Source: Roseomonas nitratireducens | Lineage (GTDB): Bacteria; Pseudomonadota; Alphaproteobacteria; Acetobacterales; Acetobacteraceae | NCBI RefSeq assembly: GCF_017813355.1 | Contig: NZ_JAGIYZ010000011.1 | Span: 108,051 to 172,050 of the forward strand | Length of the DNA: 64,000 bases | Direction of reading: 5' to 3' | Shown here: positions 31,157 through 39,419 of the stretch, piece after piece | Position numbering within the stretch: the stretch's first letter is position 1 | Layout of the letters: each line of letters begins with the position of its first letter | Made by a program: the position numbers and the translations under genes | Notes under the pieces: model-generated | What the model was told of the DNA's origin: nothing | The model's input: only the letters and a program-made list of their open reading frames with translations | The model's database searches: none

Positions 31157-32914
31157 ATGGACGGCATCCTGACGGGAAGCTCGGCCGAGACGGCGGCGCG
31201 CGACTGGCTCGCGGATTTCGCCGGCGCACTCGACAGCGGGGATGCGGGGCGCATCGCCGGGCTCTTCGCCGCCGAATGCCATTGGCGCGACCTGCTCGCC
31301 TTCGAATGGGACCTGCACACGCTCTCGGGCGCGGCGGCGATCGCCGCACGGCTCGTCGCCCGGCGTGGCGCGACGGCGCCGCGAGGCATCGCGCTCGCCG
31401 CCGGCCGCACGCCGCCGCGCCGCGTCACGCGCGCGGGCATCGAGGCGATCGAGGCCATCTTCACCTTCGAGACCGCGACCGGCCCCTGCAACGGGGTGGT
31501 CCGCCTGGTGAACGAGGGCGGCGCGCCGCGCGCCTGGACGCTGATGACCGCGCTGGACGAGATCCGCGGCCATGAGGACCCGGCCAATGGCGCGCGCTGG
31601 CAGGATGTCGACTGGAAGCGGAATTTCGGCGGGGAGAACTGGCTCGACCGGCGGAAGAAGGATGCGGCCTTCGCCGATCGCGACCCCGCGGTGCTGGTGG
31701 TCGGCGCGGCGCAGGCGGGGCTGACCATCGCCGCGCGGCTCGGCTTGCTCGGCGTCGACACGTTGGTGGTGGACCGGGTGGCGCGCATCGGTGATTCCTG
31801 GCGCCACCGCTACCACGCGCTGACGCTGCACAACGAGACGCGCGTCAACCACCTGCCCTACATGCCCTTCCCGAAATCCTTCCCGGTCTTCATCCCGAAG
31901 GACATGCTGGCGAACTGGTTCGAGCTCTACGCCGAGGCGATGGAGCTGAACGTCTGGACCGGCACGGAACTGACCGGCGGGGCCTGGGACGAGGCCGCGG
32001 GCTGCTGGGAGGTGACGCTGAAGCGCGCCGACGGCACCGAGCGCCGGATGCGCCCGCGCCATATCGTCATGGCCAATGGCGTCAGTTCCATCCCCATCAT
32101 GCCGGACCTGCCGGGGCTGAAGGAGTTCCGCGGCGCGGTGCGCCATTCGGGCGGCTATGGCAGCGGGCTCGACTGGGCGGGCAAGCGGGCGCTGGTGCTC
32201 GGCACCGGCACGTCCGGGCATGACGTGGCGCAGGACCTGGCCGTCTCGGGCGCCGCCGAGGTGACGCTCATCCAGCGCCGGCCGACGCTGGTGGTCAGCC
32301 TCAAGGAAGCGCAGGCGCCCTACGCGCTGTACGACGAGCCGGTGCCCTTCGAGGACAAGGACCTGCTCGCCGTGTCCTTCCCCTTCCCGGTCTATCGCCA
32401 GGCGCATCAGCGCATGACGAAGATGAACGAGCATGCCGACCGCGCGATGCTGGAGGGGCTGAAGGCGCGCGGCTTCCGGCTGAGCTCGGGGGAGGACGGG
32501 ACGGGCTGGCAGATCATGTACCAGTCCCGGGGCGGCGGTTACTACTTCGACGCCGGCTGTTCGCAGATGATCGTCGAGGGCCGCGTCGGGCTGATGCAGT
32601 TCGACGACATCGACCGCTTCGGGCCCGAGGGCGCCATCATGAAGGATGGCAGCGTGAAGCCGGCCGACCTGATCGTGCTGGCCACCGGCTATGAGGGCCA
32701 GTTGGCGGCGGCGCGGCGCATCCTGGGCGATGCGGTGGCCGATCGCGTCGGCCGCGTGTGGGGCTTCGACGCGGAAGGGGAACTGCACGGCATGTGGCGC
32801 CCGACCGGGCAGCCCGGGCTGTGGTTCCATGCCGGCGGGCTGGCGCAGTGCCGCATCTTCTCGAAGGTGCTCGCCCTGCAGATCAAGGCGCGGGAGCTCG
32901 GCCTCGTCGGCTGA
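31157..32914 (+). CDS. FAD/NADPH monooxygenase with N-terminal NTF2-like domain
   Basis: 585 residues. Residues 1-~150 form a SnoaL/NTF2-like cup domain (WLADFAGALDSGDAGRIAGLF, ECHWRDLLAFEWDLHT); from ~177 follows a flavin-containing monooxygenase: FAD motif VVGAAQAGLTIAARL, GDSWRHRYHALTLHNE, NADPH motif VLGTGTSGHDVAQ (~347) and LATGY near the C-terminus. FMO/Baeyer-Villiger-type enzymes oxygenate soft nucleophiles or ketones. It sits 78 bases after carbamoylase copy 1 and 47 before copy 2, all rightward, so it may act on the same N-containing compound. The fusion could gate substrate entry. Confidence 0.88.
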   Translation: MDGILTGSSAETAARDWLADFAGALDSGDAGRIAGLFAAECHWRDLLAFEWDLHTLSGAAAIAARLVARRGATAPRGIALAAGRTPPRRVTRAGIEAIEAIFTFETATGPCNGVVRLVNEGGAPRAWTLMTALDEIRGHEDPANGARWQDVDWKRNFGGENWLDRRKKDAAFADRDPAVLVVGAAQAGLTIAARLGLLGVDTLVVDRVARIGDSWRHRYHALTLHNETRVNHLPYMPFPKSFPVFIPKDMLANWFELYAEAMELNVWTGTELTGGAWDEAAGCWEVTLKRADGTERRMRPRHIVMANGVSSIPIMPDLPGLKEFRGAVRHSGGYGSGLDWAGKRALVLGTGTSGHDVAQDLAVSGAAEVTLIQRRPTLVVSLKEAQAPYALYDEPVPFEDKDLLAVSFPFPVYRQAHQRMTKMNEHADRAMLEGLKARGFRLSSGEDGTGWQIMYQSRGGGYYFDAGCSQMIVEGRVGLMQFDDIDRFGPEGAIMKDGSVKPADLIVLATGYEGQLAAARRILGDAVADRVGRVWGFDAEGELHGMWRPTGQPGLWFHAGGLAQCRIFSKVLALQIKARELGLVG

Positions 32915-32961
32915 GGGGATGGCGGGCTAGGCTTTGGGCGGATTCCGCCGGAGACCCCGCC

Positions 32962-33933
32962 ATGACCCGCAGCCTCGTCCTCGCCGCCGCCCAGCTCGGC
33001 CCCATCCAGAAGGATGAGGGCCGCGACGTTGCCGTCGGCCGCATGGTCCGCCTGATGGAAAAGGCGCACCGCATGGGCGCGCAGGTCGTGGTGTTTCCCG
33101 AACTCGCGCTGACCACCTTCTTCCCCCGCTGGTATGAGGAAGAGATCGCCAACGCGGACCACTGGTACGAAAGCGCCATGCCGTCGAACGCGACGGCACC
33201 GCTGTTCGAGGCGGCGCGGAAGTTCGGCATCGCCTTCCACCTCGGCTATGCGGAGAAGACGCCGGACGGGCATCGCTTCAACACCGCGATCTTCGTCAAC
33301 CCGAATGGCGAGACGATGCTGAAGTACCGCAAGGTCCACCTGCCCGGGCACAAGGACTACGACCCGATCCGGAAGGTGCAGCACCTCGAGAAGCGGTATT
33401 TCGAGGTCGGCGACCTCGGCTTCCCCGTGGTCCGCGCGCCCGTCGCGGGGCACGAGGTCAATGTCGGCATGATGATCTGCAACGACCGTCGCTGGCCGGA
33501 ATCCTGGCGCGTGATGGGGCTGCAGCAGGTCGAGCTGGTGATGCTCGGCTACAACACGCCCAGCCTGAACATGGACAATCGCGGCTTCGAGGCGCACCAC
33601 CTGCGCGTCTTCCACTCCCACCTGACGATCCAGGCGGGCTGCTACCAGAATGCCTGCTTTGCAGTGGCGACCGCGAAGGCGGGCACGGAGGACGGGCACG
33701 AGCTGTTCGGCCATTCCATCATCGTCAACCCGCAGGGGGAGATCATGGCCCAGGCGACCTCCTGGGGGGATGAGCTGATCGTGGCCGATGCCGACCTTGG
33801 CATGTGCGAGTTGGGCCGCAGCACGATCTTCAACTTCGCGAAGCACCGCCGGCCGGAAGCCTATGGCCGCATCACCGCGCAGGTGGGCAGCGAGAAGCCG
33901 CCGGCCTGGGCCCCCGCCCGCGCGGCCGAATAG
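32962..33933 (+). CDS. N-carbamoyl-D-amino-acid hydrolase homologue, copy 2
   Basis: 323 residues, clear paralogue of the gene at 30,134. Catalytic residues E47 (FPELALTTFFPRW), K124 (KYRKVHLPGHKDYDP) and C173 (ICNDRRWPESWRVMGLQ) fall at identical positions. This copy keeps the HKDY loop and LGYNTP text of the characterised Agrobacterium enzyme, so it is the better candidate for true D-carbamoylase activity. It starts 47 bases after the monooxygenase gene. The last ~12 residues are a Pro/Ala tail not found in copy 1. Confidence 0.9.
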   Translation: MTRSLVLAAAQLGPIQKDEGRDVAVGRMVRLMEKAHRMGAQVVVFPELALTTFFPRWYEEEIANADHWYESAMPSNATAPLFEAARKFGIAFHLGYAEKTPDGHRFNTAIFVNPNGETMLKYRKVHLPGHKDYDPIRKVQHLEKRYFEVGDLGFPVVRAPVAGHEVNVGMMICNDRRWPESWRVMGLQQVELVMLGYNTPSLNMDNRGFEAHHLRVFHSHLTIQAGCYQNACFAVATAKAGTEDGHELFGHSIIVNPQGEIMAQATSWGDELIVADADLGMCELGRSTIFNFAKHRRPEAYGRITAQVGSEKPPAWAPARAAE

Positions 33934-33936
33934 CGG

Positions 33937-34326
33937 ATGCATCGCGGCGCCCGGCTGCTGCTGGCCGGCGCGGCGGTCGCCCTGCTTCTCCTCGCGGGCC
34001 TCGGCGCCGCCGCGCTGTACCTGATCGGCGGCGCCGGCTGCGCTTCGACGGACACGGCGCGCGCGACCGACGGCGCCTGGCGGATCGCGCAGCGAAGCTG
34101 CGGCGCGACCGTCGGCTTCATCTGGCGCGTGCATGTCGTAGGCACGGATGGGCGGGAAAGGCTGGCCGCCGAATCCTATGCCTATCCCGAATTCACCGGC
34201 GCGGCGGTCGCAGGCGAGGTGCTGCGGCTGTCGACCGGGGAGGGCGGGCGGATGTGGGAGGTGGCGCTGGACGCGCAGCGCCGTCCGCGCGCGCCGCTGC
34301 ACCTGAACGAGGGCGCGCGGCGCTGA
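33937..34326 (+). CDS. Hypothetical exported or anchored protein
   Basis: 129 residues starting three bases after the carbamoylase stop. A signal anchor (LLLAGAAVALLLLAGLGAAALYL, split by no charge) precedes a ~95-residue domain with two cysteines (GAGCAST, QRSCGAT) that could pair in the periplasm. Not recognised; possibly translated by read-through of the same operon. The gene ends at the RIP-like terminator. Confidence 0.55.
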   Translation: MHRGARLLLAGAAVALLLLAGLGAAALYLIGGAGCASTDTARATDGAWRIAQRSCGATVGFIWRVHVVGTDGRERLAAESYAYPEFTGAAVAGEVLRLSTGEGGRMWEVALDAQRRPRAPLHLNEGARR

Positions 34327-34432
34327 AGCGTTTTCAAGCCGAGCGGAATCGCTCGGCGATTCGGAAAACGCGTTCAAACCAACAGCTGGACCCGTTTCCG
34401 CGCGCTCGGACGCGGTGAAGCGGGTCCAGCCC
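34327..34432. repeat. RIP-like palindromic element, bidirectional terminator
   Basis: Between convergent genes: GCGTTTTC (34328-34335)/GAAAACGC (34364-34371) enclosing CCGAGCG (34339-34345)/CGCTCGG (34350-34356), then a 10-bp stem GCTGGACCCG (34385-34394)/CGGGTCCAGC (34421-34430). The motif GCGTTTTC...GAAAACGC followed by a GGACCC hairpin resembles palindromic intergenic repeats known across alphaproteobacteria. It should end transcription from both sides. Confidence 0.75.
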
Positions 34433-35839
34433 TCAGGGCAGCATCTTCCCCGGATTCATAAGTCCCTCCGGGTCGATCGCGCGCTTGACCGCGCGCATCA
34501 GGTCGAGCGCCACGCGGTCCTTGTGGGTGGCCATGGCGTGGCGCTTCATCTGCCCGATGCCGTGCTCGGCGGAAAAGGACCCGCCCAGTTCGACCGCGAT
34601 GGCGTTGACCATCGGCTCGGCCTCCCGCGCCCGGGCGTACCAGGCCTCCCGGTCCATCCCCGGCGGCGCGCCCAGGCTGACATGGATGTTGCCGTCCCCC
34701 GCATGGCCCAGCGCGAACAGCCGCCCTTCCGGCCAGCGTTCCGCGAGCGCCTTTTCCACCCGCGCGCAGAATTCCGGCACGGCGGAAACGGGCACGGAGG
34801 TGTCGGTGTTGACCGATGGGCATTCGCGCCGGGCGCAGTCGGGCCAATCCTCCCGGATGCGCCAGATGTTGGCGCGCTGCGCCTCGTTCTCGGCGATGGC
34901 GGCGTCCAGCACCTCCCCGGCCTCGGCCGCGGCGCCGAGGGTTTCCTCCAGCATCTCCCGCAACGGCACGGCGGGGTGGGCGGCGGCGAGTTCCACCATC
35001 ACGTACCAGGGGCTGCCGAGCGGCAGCGGCACGCGCACCCCGATGCCGTTCTTCGCCACGATGTCCATGCAGCGGCCGATCAGCAGCTCGAAGGCGATCA
35101 CCTCCGCCCCGCTCTCCATCATCCGCGAGAACAGCGCGAGCGCCGCATCCGGCGAGGGCACCGCGACGAAGGCGGTCTCGACGCGCTTGAGCGCGGGGAC
35201 CAGCCGCAGCGCGGCCGCGGTGATCACGCCGAGCGTGCCTTCCCCGCCCAGGAACAGGTGACGCAACGCATAGCCCGAATTGTCCTTCCGCACGCGGCGC
35301 AGGTCGTTCAGCACGCGCCCGTCCGGCAGCACCACCTCCAGCCCCATGACCAGGTCGCGCGCATTGCCCCAGCGCAGAGTGCGGATGCCGCCGGCATTGG
35401 TGGACAGCGCCCCGCCCACCATGGCCGAGCCCTGCGCGCCCCAGGAAAGCGGGAACAGCCGCCCGACCTTCGCCGCCGCCTCCTGCACATGCTGGATGAT
35501 GCAGCCCGCTTCCGCGACCAGCGAAAAATCCCGCGCATCCACGTCGCGGATGCGGTTCAGCCGCTCGAGGCTCAGCACCACCGAGGCCGGCCCGTTCGGC
35601 GGCAGCACCGCCCCGCCCGCGAGCCCCGTCCGCCCTCCGGCGGGGACGATGGCGAGGCCATCCGCCGCGCAGGCGCGCACCGCCGCCTGCACCTCCTCCA
35701 CGCTGCCGGGGCGAAGGACGGCGCGCGGCGTGGCGCCGCCGACGCCGCGCCAGTCCACGGCGTAGGGGGCGACATCGTCCGGCGCCGTCAGGCAGTTGCG
35801 GGGGCCGAGCGTTGCGGCGAGGGTCGCGAGCGTTTCCAT
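34433..35839 (-). CDS. FAD-linked oxidase/dehydrogenase (GlcD/D-2-hydroxyglutarate dehydrogenase type)
   Basis: 468 residues. The PCMH/VAO FAD domain (VLRPGSVEEVQAAVRAC, IVPAGGRTGLAGGAV, GALSTNAGGIRTLRWGN, FLGGEGTLGVITAAALRL) is followed by the C-terminal oxidase domain with the metal/substrate histidines in GHAGDGNIHVS and EHGIGQMKR. Such enzymes oxidise D-2-hydroxy acids (lactate, glycolate, 2-hydroxyglutarate) and pass electrons to a flavoprotein or quinone. It lies 31 bases downstream of the isochorismatase-family gene, in its operon direction. The substrate is open. Confidence 0.9.
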   Translation of the reverse strand: METLATLAATLGPRNCLTAPDDVAPYAVDWRGVGGATPRAVLRPGSVEEVQAAVRACAADGLAIVPAGGRTGLAGGAVLPPNGPASVVLSLERLNRIRDVDARDFSLVAEAGCIIQHVQEAAAKVGRLFPLSWGAQGSAMVGGALSTNAGGIRTLRWGNARDLVMGLEVVLPDGRVLNDLRRVRKDNSGYALRHLFLGGEGTLGVITAAALRLVPALKRVETAFVAVPSPDAALALFSRMMESGAEVIAFELLIGRCMDIVAKNGIGVRVPLPLGSPWYVMVELAAAHPAVPLREMLEETLGAAAEAGEVLDAAIAENEAQRANIWRIREDWPDCARRECPSVNTDTSVPVSAVPEFCARVEKALAERWPEGRLFALGHAGDGNIHVSLGAPPGMDREAWYARAREAEPMVNAIAVELGGSFSAEHGIGQMKRHAMATHKDRVALDLMRAVKRAIDPEGLMNPGKMLP

Positions 35840-35870
35840 GGGCCCGATCCTGCGCCCGCCGCCCGGCCGG

Positions 35871-36572
35871 TCAAGCGGGCAGGTAGCGGACCAGGTCGTC
35901 CGCCCGCATCACCTCGCAATAGATGCGGTTGAGGATCTCGATCTCACGCAGGTGCAGTTCCATCGTCCCGGCCGCGCAGCCATCCTCCACCAGGATCACG
36001 TCGAAGGATTCATCGGCGAGCGACCGGACGGTGGAGGAGACGCACTGGTCCGTGAAGATGCCCGTGCAGGCCACATGGGTGATGCCCATGTTCGCCAGGA
36101 TCAGGCGCAGGTTGGTCCCGGTCAGCGCGGAATCCGTGGTCTTGGTCACCACGACCTCGCCATGCCGCGGGGCCAGCGCCGGGGCGATCTGCGACGCGTC
36201 GGAGTCATGCGGCAGGAACAGGTTGTTCCAGCCCGGCTTCTTCTGGCTGAGCGAGCGGTCGCGCCCGTCCGGCGTCAGGCAGGCGATGCGGGCGAACAGC
36301 ACCGGGTTGCCGTCGGCGCGGAAGCGCCCGATCAGGCGCGCGATGGTGGGGATGACCGTGCCGTGCATCCGGTCATGAAAGCCGTCCCAGGCGGCCTCGC
36401 GCGCCTGTTCCAGCGGCGGCAGGCTGGCGCGGTCCGCGGCGCGGGCGAGGTAGGTGTTCTGCACGTCGATGACGAGCAGCGCGACCTTGCCCTTCGCCAG
36501 CACGGGGTCCGCGGCCTCCGGCGCGCCGGCGTAGTAGAAGGATCGCCAGGCGGTCTTCCAGCCGGCCATCAC
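35871..36572 (-). CDS. Isochorismatase-family cysteine hydrolase
   Basis: 233 residues. The catalytic triad of the family is present: D36 in LVIDVQNTY, K144 in VVTKTTDSAL and C177 in GIFTDQCVSST. The family includes N-carbamoylsarcosine amidase, biuret hydrolase and ureidoacrylate hydrolase, so in this ureide-rich neighbourhood a C-N hydrolase is more likely than an isochorismatase. Its ATG overlaps the stop of the MtnA-type gene (ATGA). Confidence 0.85.
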   Translation of the reverse strand: MMAGWKTAWRSFYYAGAPEAADPVLAKGKVALLVIDVQNTYLARAADRASLPPLEQAREAAWDGFHDRMHGTVIPTIARLIGRFRADGNPVLFARIACLTPDGRDRSLSQKKPGWNNLFLPHDSDASQIAPALAPRHGEVVVTKTTDSALTGTNLRLILANMGITHVACTGIFTDQCVSSTVRSLADESFDVILVEDGCAAGTMELHLREIEILNRIYCEVMRADDLVRYLPA

Positions 36573-37657
36573 GCCTTCTCCGGATACATCGCCGCGATCG
36601 CGGCCTCGGTGGCCGGGATCCGCCCGCGCTCGGTGATCAGGCCGGTGACGAGCCGGGCCGGCGTCACGTCGAAGGCCGGGTTGGCGGCGGGGCTGCCGGC
36701 GGCGACGACGCGGATGGTCTCGATCCGCCCATCCGCGGTGCGGCCGGTCAGGTCGGTGACCTCCGCCGCGCCGCGTTCCTCGATCGGGATCTCCCGCACC
36801 CCGTCGCGCACCCGCATGTCGAGCGTCGAATGCGGCAGCGCGACCCAGAAGGGCACGCCATTGTCCCGCGCGGCGAGCGCCTTGAGGTAGGTGCCGATCT
36901 TGTTCGCCACATCGCCGGTGCGCGTCACCCGGTCCGTGCCGACGATGACCAGGTCGACCTCGCCATGCTGCATCAGGTGCCCGCCGGCATTGTCGGCGAC
37001 GACGGTGTGCGGCACGCCATGCGCGCCGAGCTCGAAGGCGGTGAGTGCGGCGCCCTGGTTGCGCGGCCGCGTCTCGTCCACCCAGACATGGACCGGGATG
37101 CCGGCGTCATGCGCCATGTAGATCGGCGCGAGCGCCGTGCCCCAGTCGACCGTGGCGAGCCAGCCGGCATTGCAATGCGTGAGAAGGTTCACGCGCTGGC
37201 CGGGTTTGCGCGCCGCGATCTCCTCGATCAGCGGCAGGCCGTTCCGGCCGATCGCCTCGCAGGTCGCGGCGTCGTCGTCGGCGATGGCGGCGGCCTCGGC
37301 ATAGGCGGCGGCGGCGCGCTGCCCGGGCGGGATGTTGCGCAGGGCCGCCAGCATCCGCCCGATCGCCCAGCGCAGGTTGATCGCGGTCGGGCGCGTTTCC
37401 GCGAGCATGGCGCAGACCGTCTCGAGCACCGCCGGGTCGCGCCGCATGGCGAGCGCCACGCCATAGGCCGCCGTGGCGCCGATCAGCGGCGCGCCGCGCG
37501 TCTGCATGGACCGGATGGCGTGCGCGACCTGGTCCTCATCGGCCAGGCGCAGCCAGGTCACCTCCCAGGGCAGGCGCGTCTGGTCGAGGATGCGGACGGA
37601 CCAGCCATCCGCCTCGTCCACCCGCACGCTGCGGTGCCATGTGCCGTCGATCCTCAT
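36569..37657 (-). CDS. mtnA: S-methyl-5-thioribose-1-phosphate isomerase
   Basis: 362 residues. The aldose-ketose isomerase catalyses the ring-opening step of methionine salvage. Catalytic C162 in THCNAGWLATVDWGTAL and D242 in VGTDRVTRTGDVANKIGTY fall at the positions of B. subtilis MtnA (Cys160, Asp240); QTRGAPLIGATAAYG binds phosphate. No mtnK/B/C/D neighbour is seen; instead it is coupled with an isochorismatase-family gene, so a moonlighting or DHAP-shunt role (5-deoxyribose use) is possible. The ATG at 37657 gives the normal N-terminus. Confidence 0.9.
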   Translation of the reverse strand: MRIDGTWHRSVRVDEADGWSVRILDQTRLPWEVTWLRLADEDQVAHAIRSMQTRGAPLIGATAAYGVALAMRRDPAVLETVCAMLAETRPTAINLRWAIGRMLAALRNIPPGQRAAAAYAEAAAIADDDAATCEAIGRNGLPLIEEIAARKPGQRVNLLTHCNAGWLATVDWGTALAPIYMAHDAGIPVHVWVDETRPRNQGAALTAFELGAHGVPHTVVADNAGGHLMQHGEVDLVIVGTDRVTRTGDVANKIGTYLKALAARDNGVPFWVALPHSTLDMRVRDGVREIPIEERGAAEVTDLTGRTADGRIETIRVVAAGSPAANPAFDVTPARLVTGLITERGRIPATEAAIAAMYPEKA

Positions 37658-37694
37658 GCGCGCCTCCGTCCCGCGGGGGATAGCGAATGGGGCG

Positions 37695-38087
37695 TCAGGC
37701 GACCAGCCGGATCGGGCCGGGATACTGCGCCAGCGTGCGGTCGGCGGTGAGCAGCGTGGCGCCTTCCGCCTCGGCCTGGGCCAGCAGGATCCGGTCGAAG
37801 GGATCGCGATGCAGCGGCGGCAGGCGGCTGAGGCCGATCGCGTGCTCGGCCGTGACCGGCACCTCCCGGTAGCCGGCGGCCAGCAGCCCGCCGCGCAGCA
37901 GCCGCGCATCGAGCGTGAAGTCGGCACGCCCCAGCCCCGTCTTCAGCACCACTTCCCAGATCGAGGCCGCGCTGAAGGCGAGGTCGTTCGAAGGGTCCGC
38001 GATCAGCGCCCGGGCGGCGGGCGTCAGGCGCGCATCGTCCAGCGCGGCCCAGAGCAGCAGATGCGTGTCGAGGAGCAGCAGGCTCAC
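37695..38087 (-). CDS. PIN-domain ribonuclease toxin (VapC)
   Basis: 130 residues. Acidic metal site of PIN nucleases: D8 in LLLLDTHLLLW, E44 in AASIWEVVLK, D97-region HRDPFDRILLAQA and D117-region LLTADRTLAQY. DTHLLLW places it in the VapC/PIN_SII branch. Its ATG overlaps the antitoxin stop by four bases (ATGA), the standard TA arrangement. It would cleave tRNA or rRNA when freed. Confidence 0.9.
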   Translation of the reverse strand: MSLLLLDTHLLLWAALDDARLTPAARALIADPSNDLAFSAASIWEVVLKTGLGRADFTLDARLLRGGLLAAGYREVPVTAEHAIGLSRLPPLHRDPFDRILLAQAEAEGATLLTADRTLAQYPGPIRLVA

Positions 38088-38323
38088 GCGCCGTCGAACT
38101 GCCGCGCGATCTCGGCCCCGCCCATGGTGTCGAAATCCTCCGGCACGCTGAAGGCGCCGGCGAGGAAGCCGATGCGCGGCGCGGGCGCGTCGGTGGCCGA
38201 GAGCGGCACGAGCTTCGCCATCGGCTTGCCGGCCTTGGCGATCACCACCGTCTCCCCGGCCGCCGCACGATCGACGAGGCGGGAGAGGTGCGTCTTGGCC
38301 TCGTGGATGTTGAGCGTGGACAT
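38084..38323 (-). CDS. Phd/YefM-type antitoxin
   Basis: 79 residues. MSTLNIHEAKTHLSRLVDRAAAGETVVIAKAGKPMAKLVPL is a standard Phd/YefM DNA-binding start; the C-terminal third (GFLAGAFSVPEDFDTMGGAEIARQF) is the usual toxin-wrapping segment. It would neutralise the PIN toxin and repress the pair through the palindrome 14 bases upstream (38,337-38,358). Confidence 0.9.
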   Translation of the reverse strand: MSTLNIHEAKTHLSRLVDRAAAGETVVIAKAGKPMAKLVPLSATDAPAPRIGFLAGAFSVPEDFDTMGGAEIARQFDGA

Positions 38324-38336
38324 GGGCCGAATTTAG

Positions 38337-38358
38337 TGGACCAAGTCCGCTTGGTCCA
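38337..38358. promoter_or_regulatory. Palindromic operator of the toxin-antitoxin pair
   Basis: TGGACCAAG (38337-38345), spacer TCCG, CTTGGTCCA (38350-38358): a perfect 9-bp inverted repeat immediately upstream of the antitoxin ATG at 38323. A second partial half, GTCCA/GTCCG, follows at 38,353-38,363. Phd-type dimers bind such sites, so autoregulation is expected. Confidence 0.75.
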
Positions 38359-38378
38359 GTCCGCTGGCGCCCCGGCCC

Positions 38379-38849
38379 TCAGATCCGCTGGTGCAGCGCG
38401 CAGACCAGGGTGAACAGCCGCCGCGCCGTCTCGAAATCCACGTCCACGCGGCCTTTCAGGCGCTGCTGGAGCAGTTCCGCGCCCTCGTTGTGCAGGCCGC
38501 GCCGGCCCATGTCGATCGCCTGGACGCGGCTTTCCGGGCCGCTTTCGGCGACCGCCTGCTCATGCGCCTCGACCACCATGTGGTAGTCCTTGATCAGCCG
38601 ACGGAACGGGCCGAGCGCCAGCGCGAGGACATGCAGCGGCCGATTGTCCACATCGCGGATGTCGAGCACCAGTCGCCCTTCGCGCACCGAGACCGCCAGC
38701 GCATAGGGCCCGGGCGGCAGGTTCGGCGGATCGAAGCGGTTGCCGGCCAGCAGGTCGGCGATCGCCTGGCGCCGGTCGGCCTCGGCGAAGGCGGAAGGGG
38801 CCGGCGGCTCCTCCGGCAGTTCGAGGCGGACGAGGCGCTGCTCAGGCAT
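38379..38849 (-). CDS. UPF0262 family protein
   Basis: 156 residues, cytosolic. ADRRQAIADLLAGNRF, PPGPYALAVSVREGRLVLDIRD, LGPFRRLIKDYHMVVEAHEQAV and GRRGLHNEGAELLQQRLKGRVDVDFETARRLFTL reproduce the alphaproteobacterial UPF0262 family almost throughout. The function is unknown. It overlaps the upstream DUF983 gene by eight bases, so the two share a message. Confidence 0.92.
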   Translation of the reverse strand: MPEQRLVRLELPEEPPAPSAFAEADRRQAIADLLAGNRFDPPNLPPGPYALAVSVREGRLVLDIRDVDNRPLHVLALALGPFRRLIKDYHMVVEAHEQAVAESGPESRVQAIDMGRRGLHNEGAELLQQRLKGRVDVDFETARRLFTLVCALHQRI

Positions 38850-39285
38850 CGCCCGCGCCTCGGCGTGGCGGGGCGATGGCGGGGCCGTTCTCGTTCCCCG
38901 TCAGCCCGATGCGCAGCATCCAGGCGAGCGTCGCGCCCTTCACCGGGCGCAGCAGCAGCAGGCAGGCGATGGCGAAGAGCGGCAGCCACACCGCCATGTG
39001 GATCCACATGGCCGGCTGGTAGGCCTTCTCGATCCAGAAGACGCCGGGCAGCAGGATGTGGCCCGCGATGAAGATGGTGAAGTAGGGTGGCGCGTCGTCG
39101 GCGCGTATGTGGCCGAGCGGCGTGCCGCAGGCCTCGCAGTCATCGACCACGCGCAGATAGCCGCGGAACAGCCGGCCTTCGCCGCAGCAGGGGCAGCGGC
39201 CCATGGCGCCGCGCCGCAGCCCGGTCAGGATCGGGGGGCGGGCGGCGACCTCGGCGGCGGCCGTCTGCTCGGTGTGCCAGGGCAT
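38842..39285 (-). CDS. DUF983 membrane protein
   Basis: 147 residues. A zinc-ribbon-like pair CPCCGEGRLF (~33) and CEACG (~55) precedes PPYFTIFIAGHILLP and two membrane helices (~68-85, ~95-120): the DUF983 pattern common next to cytochrome oxidase genes in alphaproteobacteria. The ATG at 39285 begins the family N-terminus; the in-frame extension upstream is not conserved text. Confidence 0.9.
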   Translation of the reverse strand: MPWHTEQTAAAEVAARPPILTGLRRGAMGRCPCCGEGRLFRGYLRVVDDCEACGTPLGHIRADDAPPYFTIFIAGHILLPGVFWIEKAYQPAMWIHMAVWLPLFAIACLLLLRPVKGATLAWMLRIGLTGNENGPAIAPPRRGAGDA

Positions 39286-39419
39286 CGGCGTTCCTTTCGC
39301 TGGACACTCTGCGGCGTCCATTGTGCGGCGCAGCATAAGACACGCTTCCGGCCGCCGCTTCAAGGAAACTTCGCACGACCGGGCTTGAACCGGCAGGCGC
39401 GCCGGCGCGAGGATGCGTC

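Noticed and set aside
39373..39390. T-arm-like sequence (minus strand GGTTCAAGCCCGG)
   Set aside because: No matching acceptor, D or anticodon arms; the upstream part would lie inside the racemase gene start. Not a tRNA.
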